A DNA stretch of 64,000 nt from Voacanga thouarsii (Eukaryota; Streptophyta; Magnoliopsida; Gentianales; Apocynaceae). The DNA lies in the NCBI GenBank assembly GCA_026120185.1, contig JANUWF010001179.1, positions 4,071,501-4,135,500 on the forward strand. Direction: 5' to 3'. This document shows, one piece after another, positions 11,821 to 24,063 of this stretch. The notes beneath the pieces are model-generated. The model made no database searches, was not told the origin of the DNA, and saw only the letters and a program-made list of their open reading frames with translations. Within the stretch, counting starts at the first letter, position 1. Each line of letters opens with the position of its first letter. The translations under genes and the position numbers were made by a program.

Positions 11821-12911
11821 ATTATACTAAAAAAACTAAATGGAGTCTGATAAGTATTATGAATCTAATCATTGATATTAGTTCAAAATAGTCCAAAACA
11901 AAATTACAATTCTAACCATGACATCCATCAGAAATTATAAAAATTCATTAAGGACAAAAAACAATGCCATAGCTAAATGAACTTTCAACCATCTTGATCT
12001 TCATTCCTCTCGTCATTAAGAGAAAAAAGGGCAAGATTACTTCTTAATAAAGCTACAAATTTGAACTTCTAAAGTCACTACAAAATTGGTCTCAGATATA
12101 TGTAATCATCCACTTTAACATAAAATTCTGAATCATAAAGAATATAAGCAGCTTTGAAGAAAGCTAATTTGCATTAACATTCACATGTTAAGTAAGAAGA
12201 TTGATTTAGCACTAGTTAAAGTATTCAACCATCAAATCCAAGACCTAAAGTCTTTTGCAAATTGGAGAAGTATTTCACTATTTGACAAAGAAAACAAGGG
12301 CAACATTGGCTTCTTCAACAGAGAAAAAAAAAAATGAACTTGATTGTAGTTTAGTCCTAATGTTTATCAAAGAGAAAAAAGGTGCATCCTTTATCTTTTA
12401 GAAACAAAATCTGAGAAATAAGTTGCACCTATTGTAAGATGTATATTCTAGTGGCTAAGATGATTACTAGGCGTAGATAAGTACAGTAACATATGATATA
12501 GAGGATTGGAATATCTAGAACTAAATAATGATAAAGAAACAGAAAAGAACATCAGAATATAGTACAGAAAAAAAATAAAATAAGAACATCTGAAGCAGGT
12601 AGAAGTAGAAAAAAGGGGATCACCAAGGAATAACTTGCAGATGGAACTATGATCTTTTTGAATCACCCAAGCAAATCCAATTCTTTAAATAACATTAAGT
12701 AAGACACAGTCCACGTCTTCTTCAAACACCAAAAATGGCAAACAAATAGAAATATGTTCTATGCATACAAACTTTCAAATAAAATTTTATATCATATAGT
12801 TTTTCACTGGGTGTTGCTTAACTGAACAAATTTCATAACTCAAGAACCTCCAATCCTAATTTTAGCTTTTCTAAAGGATAGAAATTTATCTAGACTCTTA
12901 GTGGCTCTATA
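11821..12911. other. Unassigned AT-rich DNA
   Basis: About 1.1 kb. Short open frames occur (for example minus strand near 12448-12666), but none has a recognisable domain or biased composition. I see no LTR ends, tRNA or clear gene. It could be low-copy intergenic DNA that received the flanking elements. Confidence 0.5.
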
Positions 12912-13790
12912 TGTTTGGAAGTATGCCCTCTTAAACTAGGTTTCTGATGAAAATATAGAATATTTTAATAAAAGAATATCGTTTGTGAATTTACTTTTTG
13001 TTTGTGCACAATGTCATTTGGAAAAAGATCCATTATATTTAAGTAAGTGGTCCAGTACATGGAGGTCTTTCACAGTAAAGTATGGATCACGGGTTACTTA
13101 ACACATAGACATTCGTTCTTAACCGATTGATGAGAATAGGAATCTCATCATGTCTAGGTTATTATGTTATAAATTCCAAATGGGGAATGGCTTTCCTTTA
13201 GCCAGTGAGTCGTCCACTCACTTAATGACATAAGCATATTTCGAATACGTAGAACATGACTTGTAGTAGTGGTTTCTTAAAAGTACTATATGGTAGAAAC
13301 CTAGGCTACTACCGCTACAGTGTGGACTAGTACTCTACGACTTGAGTATGAGTTGGTGGTCTAACGAAGTTGGAAGCATATACTTTGATATGCTATAGTT
13401 GAGGTTCTATCGTCGGGCCAATATACTTGCATAATGAGTATATGTGACTAGTTAGTTAGGATAGACTTGTACAAGATAGTTTCTATACTATATCTCCCCT
13501 TGTGGTTGTCCGAATAATCTAAATGTCCAGGGCCTTGGGAAACATAACTTGGATGTTTGCTTTAGGGTAGCTCCCTTGGAAAGCGAAAACACTCTAGGAA
13601 GTCGTAGATCATTGGACTAGAGGCCTAAGGATGGTAGATGTCATTTAGAGAGGTGTTAGTACACTTCTTCCTCTTTGAATGTACGACGATGTATAGAGGG
13701 GTATTTTAGTCATTATACTTGTAGGTAGGAGACTTTACTAACGCAACATTGCCCTTGAGGTCAATATTTCCTTATGGTGATATTAGGTGT
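12912..13790 (+). repeat. Partial LTR related to element D
   Basis: Starts TGTTTGGAAGTATGCCCTC and follows, on the plus strand, the same order of blocks seen on the minus strand in the D LTRs (start at 21007 and 28544): the TTACTTAACACATA-type block, the CTACTACCGCTACAGTGTGGA block and the GATGTCATTTAGAGAGG block. Similarity fades near 13790, so only about the first 0.9 kb of the LTR is recognisable. No internal region follows, so this is a truncated or more diverged solo LTR. Confidence 0.65.
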
Positions 13791-14035
13791 GAAACTCCAG
13801 TTGAAACCAACCTTAGAGTAAGGGGGTTAGGATGCATACCATATTTTATTGCATGCTTAAATATATTTTTATATAATTTCATGTGTTTTGGATTTGTGAT
13901 TTGTAGCCTAGAAGGCTTAATTGTGTTTATTGAGTAAGAATGGCAAAACGGTAATTTTTGCTTGAAGAGAAAATAGGTAGATAGCTTGATGATTAAATAG
14001 GAAAAATATTTTGGAGAGAAAATAAGAACAAGAGT

Positions 14036-14105
14036 TGTTGTGGTTTAATGGTTAGAGCTTTGGAATTAATTCTTGAGGTCTTGGGTTCAAATTCCATCAT
14101 TTGAG
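14036..14105 (+). other. tRNA-like stretch, possible SINE head or decayed tRNA
   Basis: Contains a box-A-like TGGTTTAATGGTTAGAG followed about 35 bases later by a box-B-like GGGTTCAAATTCC, the two internal RNA polymerase III promoter elements. No acceptor stem could be paired convincingly and no poly(A) tail or target duplication is evident. It may be a SINE remnant. Confidence 0.3.
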
Positions 14106-15730
14106 TTTTTACATGATTGGATTTTATTTTTATTTAGGGAGGCTATTTTTGGCCTTGTATGCTTTAGGGAAGAGTAGAAGTGTTGTCCTAAGGGAGTTAT
14201 GATAAGACTATCCTAATCCTACTCTTGTGCCCCACAAAAATTTCTAAGGGAATTCATACCCTTCTTGATCTTTAGTTTTCCTTACTTCTCAATTCATTAA
14301 GTTGTTCAATTTATTCAAGCTAATTCTATTCCAGAAAATTCCAGCAAAGTGTTGTAGCTTTTAAGGTTCAAAAATGTCTAAGTGTAAGACATCTAGTGGG
14401 CCGAAAATGGGTAGGAGTTGTGGAAGGTTCCCAAGAGATTAATCTCCATGGTTGAACTTTCAAAACTCCACCTTACCTATGTTCATTTTCTTCATGAAGT
14501 AATCTGGAATTTTTCTAGCATCTTGTTCAGTCCAAGTCTCGAAATTTTCAGTCATCATTCCCTCCCAAATATTGCCAGAAAAATAGCCCTCTTGACTAGC
14601 TTGAAGTCTGAAATTATAAGGCCAAAATCGGACTGCACAAATACTGTGCAAACTAGAAAGTTTCCAGGCAAATTCGCAGCTTTGATGAACCTACACCAAG
14701 CTGTTTCTTCTAATTTTTCATCCAGCACCTTAGCCATATTTTTCCTCCATAAAGAAGGCTGGAAACCAGCCTTGAAAGACCTCAGAATGCCCCTTCAAAT
14801 CCTCTGCAAACTGATTGAACAATGGCAGAAAAATCTACCCAGAAATTCCAGCCAGCTTGCGAAAAAAACTGGGCAGAATTTCCAGCTTTCTTCCTTCTTC
14901 AGCCCTGACCAAAACTTCACCATTTTTCTGTACAAACTTCCCTTGAACAGCCATGAACTGAGCTCCATCATCTTCTCTAGTAGTCTGCTCGAAAAACAAT
15001 CCATGGCTGCCCTAAAATATCTCCAACAATTACTCTAATCAAGCCTTGATTGAAGACCAAAATTCCAACAATCCTAATTTAGTAAACTTTCATAAAATAT
15101 CCCTTAAACAACCAGACATTCCTTCACTATTGTACGCCCTCTTTTCGGCCACCATTAAGCTTCTTCAACTAGCTTCCATCCAGTAGAAACACTGAGCAAC
15201 AGTCGGCCATTACAGCTCCAAAAAGCTCTCTATTGATCAAATATCTTCTTGCCATATTTTGTTTCCAAATTTGATTCCCAAAAATATTATTTTAGGATTT
15301 CAACAACCAGCCTTTCCTTTTCCTTTCAAACCAGAAAAATCATCTACCAAAACCACTCAAACAATTCGGCCACTACAATCCCACAGAATTTCGGCAGCCT
15401 CAATCAAAATCTCTCAATTCTCTTCAACCTTCAAGCACACATAGAACACCAAGAAAACCTACTAGTTCCATACGCCTAATATCACTCTAAACCACTTCAA
15501 TCTTCTTCAAAAATTTCCAGATTTCATCTACTCACTACCGTGAATCCATCCATACCACTTTTAACATCAAACTCCAATATTCAACTCTCTCTCTTGGATA
15601 AAAAATCAGTATTTTTGTGAAGGTTCAAGAATACCTTCAAGATAAGCTTGTTCAATCAACTTCATCTCCACTAATCCTCAATCTCTAATGAATATATGTG
15701 TATAAGCACGCTAATGGACTCTCTCCTTCT

Positions 15731-15734
<4 letters not shown>

Positions 15735-15812
<78 letters not shown>
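15735..15812. repeat. (CT)n microsatellite
   Basis: A pure run of about 39 TC dinucleotides, preceded by a short imperfect CT-rich part from about 15720. Open frames across it encode only Ser-Leu or Arg-Glu repeats and are artefacts of the repeat. Confidence 0.97.
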
Positions 15813-15814
<2 letters not shown>

Positions 15815-17174
15815 CTGAATACACCTCTCTGTTGGCCGAATAATTTCTTCAACAATGGCCATGCTTTCTTCATCTCTCTTGGACGAATCTAGTCTCCTAG
15901 GAGTTGAGATCCATTCGAAACTCCTTCAAAGTACTCATCAATCAAGTAAGCCCCTTCAACTCTCTTTTTAAATTCTAGATTCATGTCTCTAGGATGATAT
16001 TGAAAGGAGATGGATTATGTTTGAGGTTTGAGCATGTATTATTGTGATGAGTTGAGATTGAAGCATGAATAAATGTGTGTATATGATGAAGATGGGATTG
16101 ATGCATGAGTTGATTGTCTTGATTGATTGTGTGATGTTTTTAGGGTTTAGTGCATGTCTCCACGTCATGTGTGGTATTTGTGTTCAAGCATGTTAGATAT
16201 TATGTCACCTTTGGTGAATAGGATTTATATTCAAGTATGATTGTTAAAGCTATGATTATGTTTATGCTAGTAGAGGTTGGATCATGTCTTGGTAAATTTT
16301 GATCTATGCCTTTATTCATGATTTGGAGGATATGATGAATTAAAGTGGAGTATATGTTCATGATTGTGGTTAGCAATAGAAATATGATCATGATCTAGTT
16401 GTCCCTAAGTTAATTTTATTTCATCCATAAAATATTTAATATCATAATTTTTGCTAGTAAATTCGAAAACCCTAGGAAGGTAGACTTGGATTATTATATA
16501 TAATAATGATATTTTAATCAAATAAATGATAGTTTTTATTTCAAGAAATAAAATATATAGATATTATATATAATAATAATAATATCAAATAAAGCCTTTT
16601 ATATAAATAATTTTGTAAGTCTTATATTCATAACTACCATTAAAATTTATTATCTTTCAATTATTATCTTTTAATCAAAACATGTTAAAATTTATTTATT
16701 ATCTTCCAATCAAGACCCATTAAAATTTATTTTCAACTAATTTTAGTTATCAATTATTTTCAAACAATTAATTATTAATAAATCATTATTTTATCTAATA
16801 CCACCTAAAACTCTTCATCAAATAAACTCTAATTTATTCTTAGCAAGATTTAAACCTTCAACTTAATAGTACCTATTTCCTAAAACCCTAATCACTTTAA
16901 TATCAAACTAGACTTAGCTTATAAACCCTTTTTATTTATTATCTGGCCTTAAAGCTTGGGACACTAGGATCATAGTTATAGTGAGTTGAGCTAGTTTTAT
17001 CTGTGAAAGTGGATTTTGGCTTGAGTTTGATTATGGTTTATATTTACCCCAAGAGAGGTTAGGTCAGCTGTTGAAGACCTTTATTTTATCTCAAGCTAAA
17101 GATCAGGCAAGCTCCTGCATAAAACCGTTTGATGCAAAATGTTTATTATGGCAAGCCAAATGTAGAGTGCATGG

Positions 17175-17675
17175 ATACTCATTTCTTAGTTTTTTTGATA
17201 ATGACAATGGTAACATGGATAATCCTACTAGTATTGCAGTAGTATACCTCTGTCAAAGTTCTGGATGAACTAACTCTATTAAAAAAAAAAAAAGGAGAAC
17301 TCTGACAACTCTAGTTGTACGAAATGTCTAAATCAGTTTTTACTATTATTGAACTCATATGTAAAATAATTCATTGCACAGATAAAAGTGGTGGAGCCCC
17401 CACTCTAAATGCATCATGGAATAATTCCTCCAAGTAGCCGATAGTATCAAATCAACTTTTTAAAAGAAGATAATAAATACACAAGAATCCAAGAACATTT
17501 ATAATCCTGTGAAGTTTAGGATAAGATCGAAAATGTATAAAAACACATTGAAAATCAAATTTGTTCTGAGATTCGCACAGCTTTTTAGAATAGAAAAAAA
17601 ACATGTAGTCAACCTTCTGTACATAGAAAATTTCAATGAAAAAATTATAGCTACTAAAGCTAGACCAATTCAGAT
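17175..17675 (+). pseudogene. Endogenous pararetrovirus V2, left half
   Basis: At 17175-17270 the end of the viral 3' coding region is readable (NMDNPTSIAVVYLCQSSG, matching DMDNPTGIAATYLCQSS at about 57240-57290). Promoter-proximal non-coding sequence follows (17280-17450, like 57295-57490). Near 17450 the sequence jumps to the protease/RT linker (like 9085-9295 in V1), so a large internal deletion is present. It stops at CCAATTCAGAT where element S begins, and the continuation is found at 47949. The region has several stops. Confidence 0.75.
17671..17675 (+). other. Target-site duplication of S, left copy (CAGAT)
   Basis: CAGAT directly precedes the TGATAAA start of the S LTR. The identical CAGAT follows the other LTR end at 47949-47953. 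In V1 the uninterrupted viral sequence AATTCAGATGAATCAGG (about 9297-9313) shows the empty site with one CAGAT. Confidence 0.9.
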
Positions 17676-19051
17676 TGATAAATCTTAGAGGGGGGGGGGG
17701 GTGAATAAGATTTGTGGCAAACAAATGCAGATTTTCAAAGTGTTTTGAAATTTAAAGAAATAACCAAGCAATGTCTGTGTGTGCCAAATAGCAGAAATTC
17801 TGTGCAGCTTTTGAGTTTGTAGTCAAGAATATTTCAATAACTCCACTCAATGATGTGAAGAGTAACTATATTAAAGATAGGAAAGTAAAGCTTCAACAAC
17901 CATTTTTACCTTGCTACATAAAGATCTTTAATCAAATCAGTGAATGCAATGAAGAGTGCAATAATTTTCAGATTGAATGAACAGTAAGGTCGCAGAAATA
18001 AATTTCAGAATAAATGTAGGAGAATAGACACAATGATTTATAGTGGTTCGATCCTTAAATGATCTATATCTACTACCTTAAGCACACACTTAAGAATTTT
18101 AACTCAACCACTAAAACTTTTTTCCTAAATTAATAGTGGTAGGCAACACCAATATTACAATAGAGGGTTGCCACACCTAGTTTTACTTCCAACCACTATA
18201 CACTCAACAATCAATGCTTACCCGAACTGGGTTTTACCTCATGAATCTTGATCTAATTTAGATTAAAGAGAGAACGTAGAAATAGCTCACAGATTGAACA
18301 GATATACATCAGCTAAAGCAGCTTTAACTTTTTACCTTTTAAACAATAGATCTCACTTTGAAGCACAATGTAAATGAGGGATTTTTATTTTTCAAGAGTG
18401 TTAGGATGTTTCTGAAAGTGTTACCACAAGTCCCTGATTGAAAGTCGGGTTTTAAATGGCTTTTATAGGGGCAAAAATCAAAGTTACAATAGTTAGTAAC
18501 GGCTAGCTATTTCTGTCAGGTATTGCAAGATTTTGGACTCACAAGGTGAAAAATTGTGCGTCCGAAAGGTGGGTCTGAAATAGCACTTTATGATGATAAG
18601 TATATTTTGAACATCTTTAGATTTTGACATTTTGGAAACAAACTTTAGATGAGCATTTTGGATTTCAAGGTTTGTTCAAAATAACTCAACCAGGTTTTTT
18701 TTTAAATCAAAACCTTTTCTTCTAAAAATTCTTTTTATAATAAAAAACTGGATTAAAAATATCCTTTTTTGAAATGACTTCGAGTGCTTCAATATGAAAT
18801 AAATTGAATTTAAGATAAAGAGACATAGAAAATACAAGTAATACCTTAACCATAATTTCTTAGTCCATAATTTTTCACAAGTCTTCATGATATGCAATTC
18901 CTTTAGGTAGGATCTTGACTTAATCAATCATTCTTGGACTTCATCATCTATGAGTTACTTTGCAATCTAACTTTTGAGACTTCGAAGAACCGTGGTCAAA
19001 CATGCCATAATCCAAAAAATCCTATCACATACACATCATACATGTTAGTCC
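17676..19051 (-). repeat. S 3' LTR, first part (interrupted by D)
   Basis: Begins TGATAAATCTTAGAG followed by a G run and GTGAATAAG, and is collinear with the right LTR at 46544-47890 over its whole length. It ends at CATGTTAGTCC where element D is inserted. The remaining roughly 50 bp are at 28550-28602. Confidence 0.88.
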
Positions 19052-19311
19052 TGAAGCTTGAAAATAAAATAGAAAGCCATGCATGCACATAAACAGAAGC
19101 AAAACCAACGCACAGAGAAAGAACATAGCAGAAGGATTTTCAAATTTATACCTCTGTGCTTTATGATTTTCTTTGGTTGTGAAGGAGCCGACTGAACCAC
19201 AGGGATTACTTTTTCACCACTTGTAGATGCTTCTGATTGAAATCCTGCTAATCTTCTACTCCTTCGTGGCATGAACGCCGAAGCCTTTTGTTTCTCAGAA
19301 TATTCCACCAC
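19045..19311 (-). CDS. Small ORF in the D 3' LTR (88 codons), unknown
   Basis: Begins MVEYSEKQKASAFMPRRSRR and includes a basic RRSRRLAGFQ patch, a Ser/Pro/Gln-rich middle, then a Cys/Phe-rich hydrophobic tail. The other LTR has the equivalent frame (start 26872) with a similar protein. The frame crosses a possible splice donor (CAGAG/GTATAAAT near 19152 on the minus strand), so the first half could be an exon of a spliced LTR transcript. I do not recognise the protein. The last codons run past the LTR end, which argues that the tail is not functional. Confidence 0.3.
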   Translation of the reverse strand: MVEYSEKQKASAFMPRRSRRLAGFQSEASTSGEKVIPVVQSAPSQPKKIIKHRGINLKILLLCSFSVRWFCFCLCACMAFYFIFKLQD

Positions 19312-21007
19312 CTAATCTGTTGCTGGTGAAACAAATAGGTGAGGAAAAACTAGCCTTTACTCTTCTTGATTCTCTGTTATTAATTATCAGAATCAAGAAG
19401 ATCAAGGAGGAAGAACAAGAGAAAGGAAAAACAAAGGCTCTCTCTAGAAGTTTTTTTTTTTTTTTTCACAGACATGTATCACACATAAGATGCATACATG
19501 GTTATCTCAACTTGATAACCTAAACCCTGGAGGTTTTATTATTAAAAAAAAACCTCTGGTTGTTATCTAGATAACCATCACAGAAGACGTTGTTTTTCCA
19601 ACTTTTCAGTTCTGTGAATTAATTAAAAAAAAAAAAACACAACCCTGGTCCATTCTATTGGGCCAGAAAATATTATTAATTATTCTTAGACCCAGTGAGC
19701 CCATAAATAATAAACATTAATTATTTATTTTCTAGGCTTATAAAAATAACCCAATAAATAAGTAATGAACCTAAATAGACTAAACTAATTATCCAAGCCT
19801 GTTATCTAATTTAGGCCCAAGTTAATTTTCTAATTATTCAATCTAGGCTTAGGCCCTGAATAATTAATTAACCAATTAAATCAAATAATAAATTTAATTT
19901 AATTTATTTCGTTCTTTTATTTTATTCTAGTCTAATAATAAATTAGACTTTTTGAATAAAATAAAATCGTTTTTAACGTAGACCATTTCCTCAAATCAAA
20001 AATTAATTAGGACTTATGGGTTATTTTGAGGACAAAAAAAAAAAAAACACATCATCTTGGCTATTAAAATGACCAAAATACCCATATTATATAAATACTT
20101 GTATTTTTTACATTTTAAATATTTTCTAATATCACCATAAGAAAATATTAATTCTAAGGATAATACTATGTTAGCTATGTCTCTGACCTACAGGTGAAAT
20201 AATAAAAATACCCCTATACATATCGTTGTATATTTAGAGAGGAAAAGTGTACTAATACTTCTCTAAAAGACATCTACCATGCTTAAGCTTCTAGTCCAAT
20301 GATCCACAACTTCTTGAAATATTTCCACTTTCCAAGGGAGCTACCCTAAAGTAAATATCCAAGTCATGTTCCCAGGCCCTAGATATTTAGATTACTCGGA
20401 TAACCACAAGGGGCGATATAGTATAGAAGCTATCTTGTACAAATCTGTCTTGATTAAGTAGTTACATATACCCAACATGCAAGTATATTGGTCCTACAAT
20501 AGAACCTCAACTATAGTACATTAAAGTATACACTTCCAAATTCGTCAGACTACTAATTTATACTCAGCTGTAAAGTACAAGTCTATACTGTAGCGGTAGT
20601 AGTTTAGATTTCTAGCATATAATACTTTTAGAAATCACTTCTACAGGTCTAGTTCTACGTATTCGAAATACACTTATATTATGAAATGAGAAGACTACTC
20701 ATTGGGTAAAAGCAAGTTGTTCCATATTTAGAATTCGTAACACAATATCCTTACCATGATGAGATTCCCATTCCCATCATTCAGTTAATAACAATAATTT
20801 ATGTGTTAAGTAACCCATGGTCCACACCTTACTGTGAAAGACCTCCATTCACATGAACTATTTGCTTAAACACAATGTGTTTTTTTCCAATGAAATTGTG
20901 TACAAAAGTAAAGAAGAATTCACAAACAATTTCTGAGAATAAAAATTTTATTAATATAAATCAAAATCACATAAAAAACCTAGTTTAAGAGCGCATACAT
21001 CCCAACA
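19052..21007 (-). repeat. D 3' LTR
   Basis: On the minus strand it runs from TGTTGGGATG to CAAGCTTCA (plus strand TGAAGCTTG...CATCCCAACA), 1956 bp, with canonical TG...CA ends. It is collinear with 26616-28544, roughly nine bases in ten identical by eye, with small indels. Confidence 0.9.
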
Positions 21008-21019
21008 ATCTCTCACTTG
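21008..21019 (-). other. Polypurine tract of D
   Basis: The minus strand reads CAAGTGAGAGAT immediately before the LTR start TGTTGGG. Confidence 0.6.
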
Positions 21020-22836
21020 TACTCTAAGACTATGTAATTCTATAGGTGCCCACCGCTATGGCATCTAATTGTCTTCTAAAGACTCTCTCAGCTAAAGGTT
21101 TGGTGAAGGGATCTCCTATATTATTCTCTGAGGCTATCTATTCCACCATGACTTCTCATATTTGGATGAAATCTTGGATCAAGTGGTACTTTCTTTCAAT
21201 GTGCTTCCCCTTTTTGTAGTTTCTGGGTTTTTTGGATTGTGAGACCGTGCCAGTGTTATCGCAATACATTACAATCGGCCTGTCCATTTGTAGTACGATT
21301 CTAAGTTCTAAAAGGAACTTTCAGAGCCAGACTGCTTCCTTGGATGCCTCCGAAGTTGCCACATACTCAGCTTCCATGGTTAAGTCAGTAATGTAAAATT
21401 GCTTTATACTCCTCCATGAAATAGCTCATCCAAACAAGGTGAAGATATATCCACTAGTGGATTTTCTCTCATCGTTATCCGCTTGGAAGTTTGAGTCTGT
21501 GTATCCTGTAGGAACTAAGTCATCAGCCTTGTAAACCAGTATATAATCTCTCATACTCTTAAGATACTTGAGAATATATTTTATAGCTTGATAATGAACC
21601 TCCCCCGGATTTGACTGATATCTACTGACTAAGCCTACGGTAAAGTAGATATCTAGCATAGTACACTGTATGTCATACATGAGACTTCCTACAATCGAAA
21701 CATAATGAATCCTACTTATTCTATCTTTTTGTTCTTGAGACTTTGGATAGTTATTTGAAAGAAAAAAAAGACAACCCATATTTGCAAGGGATTAACACTC
21801 CCTTGCATGAGTCCATGCTGAACATGGTTAGCATCTTATCAATGTATGCAGCTTGGGATAATCCTATCATTCTCTACTTCCTATTTCTAAGAAGCTTAAT
21901 CCTGAGAATGTAACTAGCTTCTCCCAAGTCCTTCATACTAAATTGACTAGATAGCCAAACCTTAGTAAATGAAGTGTCCCTACATTATTTCTAATGAGTA
22001 GAATGTCATCCATATATAGTACAAGAAAAAATCACCTTTATGCCTTCTAATTTCCTATACACACATAGTTCATCCTCATTTTAGATGAAATCGTAGGACT
22101 TTACAGTCTCATCGAAACGAATTTTCCATACTCTAGATGCTTACTTAAGTCCATAAATAGATTTCTTAAACTTACAAACTATATGCTTCAGGCCTTCAGC
22201 AACAAAGCCTTCTGGTTGAGACATATAAATATCTTCACTAAGATGACCATTTAGAAATGCCGTATTGACATCTATTTACCATATCTCATAGTCATAATGA
22301 TATTCGATGGTAAGGAGGATACAGATAGACTTAAGCATGGCTACCAGGGAAAAGGTTTCCTCATAATCGATACCTTCTTTTTTAGTATACTTTTTCACCA
22401 CAAGCCTAACTTTGAAGGTTTCCACCTTTCCATCTACTCTCCTCTTCCTTTTGTTTACCCACTTACACCCAATGGGTTTTATCCTTTCAGATAAAGCTAT
22501 AAGATTCTAAACCTGATTAAAGTACATAGACTTAATCTCGGCTTTCATTGCTTCATGCCATAAATTTGTATCGGTATCAGCAATAGCCTTCTCGTATCTA
22601 GTGGGATCTTGTTCATGATGGTCAGAGACTAGGTCAAATGCCTCTCCAGTATATCTTTCTAGGATCCTAGATACCATCTTACTACGATGAGGCTCCATTT
22701 GTACAAGCTCCTGAGGCTGTGCCTCTTCTTGTTCTATAATCGGGTTAGAAAAAATTGGTTCAGAAGATAACTTCTCCTTAAGTTCCAACCTTATTGAACC
22801 TTTAGTGCATGTGCTTTGATTATCCTCCAAGTATCT
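21020..22836 (-). pseudogene. D reverse transcriptase and RNase H remnant
   Basis: Right to left: the RT linker and start (22830-22507, EAFDLVSDHHEQDPTRYEKAI and LWHEAMKAEIKSMYFNQV), RT palm around 22300-21980 with a YMDDILL-type box near 22000, then the RT-RNase H connection (21779-21426: ISRIHYVSIVGSLMYDIQCT, SRYQSNPGEVHYQAIKYILKYL, STSGYIFTLFG) and RNase H end. The frame is broken at several points (for example near 22160 and 21780). Confidence 0.8.
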
Positions 22837-23860
22837 AGTATTAGTACTTACAAGTACCTTTTTGGATACCTAACAAAATAGCATAATTCTAATCTTTTTT
22901 CTAATTTGACTTCCTTGATCAGTATATTAGGCTTATGCCCAATCCACATCTCATAGGGCATCCTAAGTACTGACTTGAAAGGCACCAAATTCAGAATATA
23001 TGCCGTTGTTTCCAAGGCATATTCCCAAAAAGATATTGGAAGAGTAGCTTGAGATATCATACTTCAGACTATTTCCATCAATGTCCTATTCCTTATCTCA
23101 GCCATTCCATTTTGCAAGGGTATTCCCAGCTTAGAGAGTTGGGATACTATCCCATGATGTATCATATAGTCCTTATATTCACCAATGAGGTACTTTCCAC
23201 CATGATCTGATCATAAGGTCTTAATTAGTTTACCTATCTGATGCTCCACTTCAGCCTTAAACTCTTTGAACTTAGTCAAAAAAGTCAGACTTGTGTCTCA
23301 TCAGATAAAGATAACCATACCTAGTATAATCATCCGTGAAGGTGATGAAGTACTTCAACCCCTCTTTTTATTACTGTAGACAAAGGACCATACACATAAG
23401 TGTGAACAAGGCTCAATATCTCATTAGTTCTATCCACATTTTGAGTAAAGGACCTTTTTGTCATTTTTCCCATAAGACAAGATTCACACTGAGGGTAACT
23501 TTCCAATCTCAATGAGCTCAAAGGCCCATATTAGATTAACCTCTGAATCCTGGTTGAGTTAATGTGACTCAATCATAGATGCCAAAGACACAAGTCATTG
23601 ATATTGGTCTTTTTCTTCCTATTTAATTGATTATTAATAGGATTAATGAATAATAGGTTTTCATACATGTGCCCAGTACATAAAACTTCTCCATTTCTAC
23701 TGATAGTTATACCAAAATAGAAAGAAATAGAATATCCTTGAGTTATTAATTTTGCAACTGAAACTAAATTTTGTCTAAAACCAGGGACAAATAAAATATC
23801 CTTCAATATTACTATTCCATTACAATAAAAAAATAAGTTCTAGTTCTCCGACTGCAAGGG
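22837..23860 (-). pseudogene. D integrase and GAG-pre-integrase remnant
   Basis: GAG-pre-integrase at 23806-23573 (MKDILFVPGFRQNLVSVAKL...LCLWHL). The zinc-binding and core start are at 23521-23330 (SYPQCESCLMGKMTKRSFT), and the integrase C-terminal part at 23060-22848 (PISFWEYALETTAYILNLVP, PYEMWIGHKPN). These are collinear with copia integrases but interrupted by frameshifts. Confidence 0.8.
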
Positions 23861-24063
23861 CTCAAACTTATGCTCCATTTCCCACGCGTAGTCTATGTTC
23901 GCCCTTCTGGAGTCTTCTAATCTTTCTAAACCCTTGCAAGGAGTCACAGATGTGATAAACGGCTCCTGAATCAACAATCCAAGTAGCAGTTGATCCAACT
24001 ATTGATATAGACTCTAAATAGAAAATATTATCTATAGGGTTTTTCTTGGCTTCAAGATCTAAA
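23861..24063 (-). pseudogene. D protease remnant
   Basis: The minus-strand translation around 24010-23940 contains the active-site context STATWIVDSGAVYHIC (D-S-G-A), the copia protease motif. It lies between the zinc knuckle and the GAG-pre-integrase block as expected. Confidence 0.7.

Larger units (their letters stand above)
13791..17170. other. Unassigned AT-rich region
   Basis: About 3.4 kb without a recognised gene. It holds a tRNA-like stretch (14036-14105), a plus-strand 206-codon open frame (14418-15038) of Ser/Leu/Phe-rich composition with no known domain and open frames on the opposite strand too, a long (CT)n run, and a very AT-rich part (16420-16900). Composition resembles non-coding repeat DNA such as an old gypsy LTR, but I could not find paired ends. 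Confidence 0.5.

Noticed and set aside
14418..15038. 206-codon open frame on the plus strand
   Set aside because: Ser/Leu/Phe-rich composition, overlapping open frames on the opposite strand and no recognisable domain. It lies in repeat-like DNA, so I treat it as chance.
15671..15892. Open frames encoding Arg-Glu or Ser-Leu repeats
   Set aside because: Translation of the (CT)n microsatellite in several frames.
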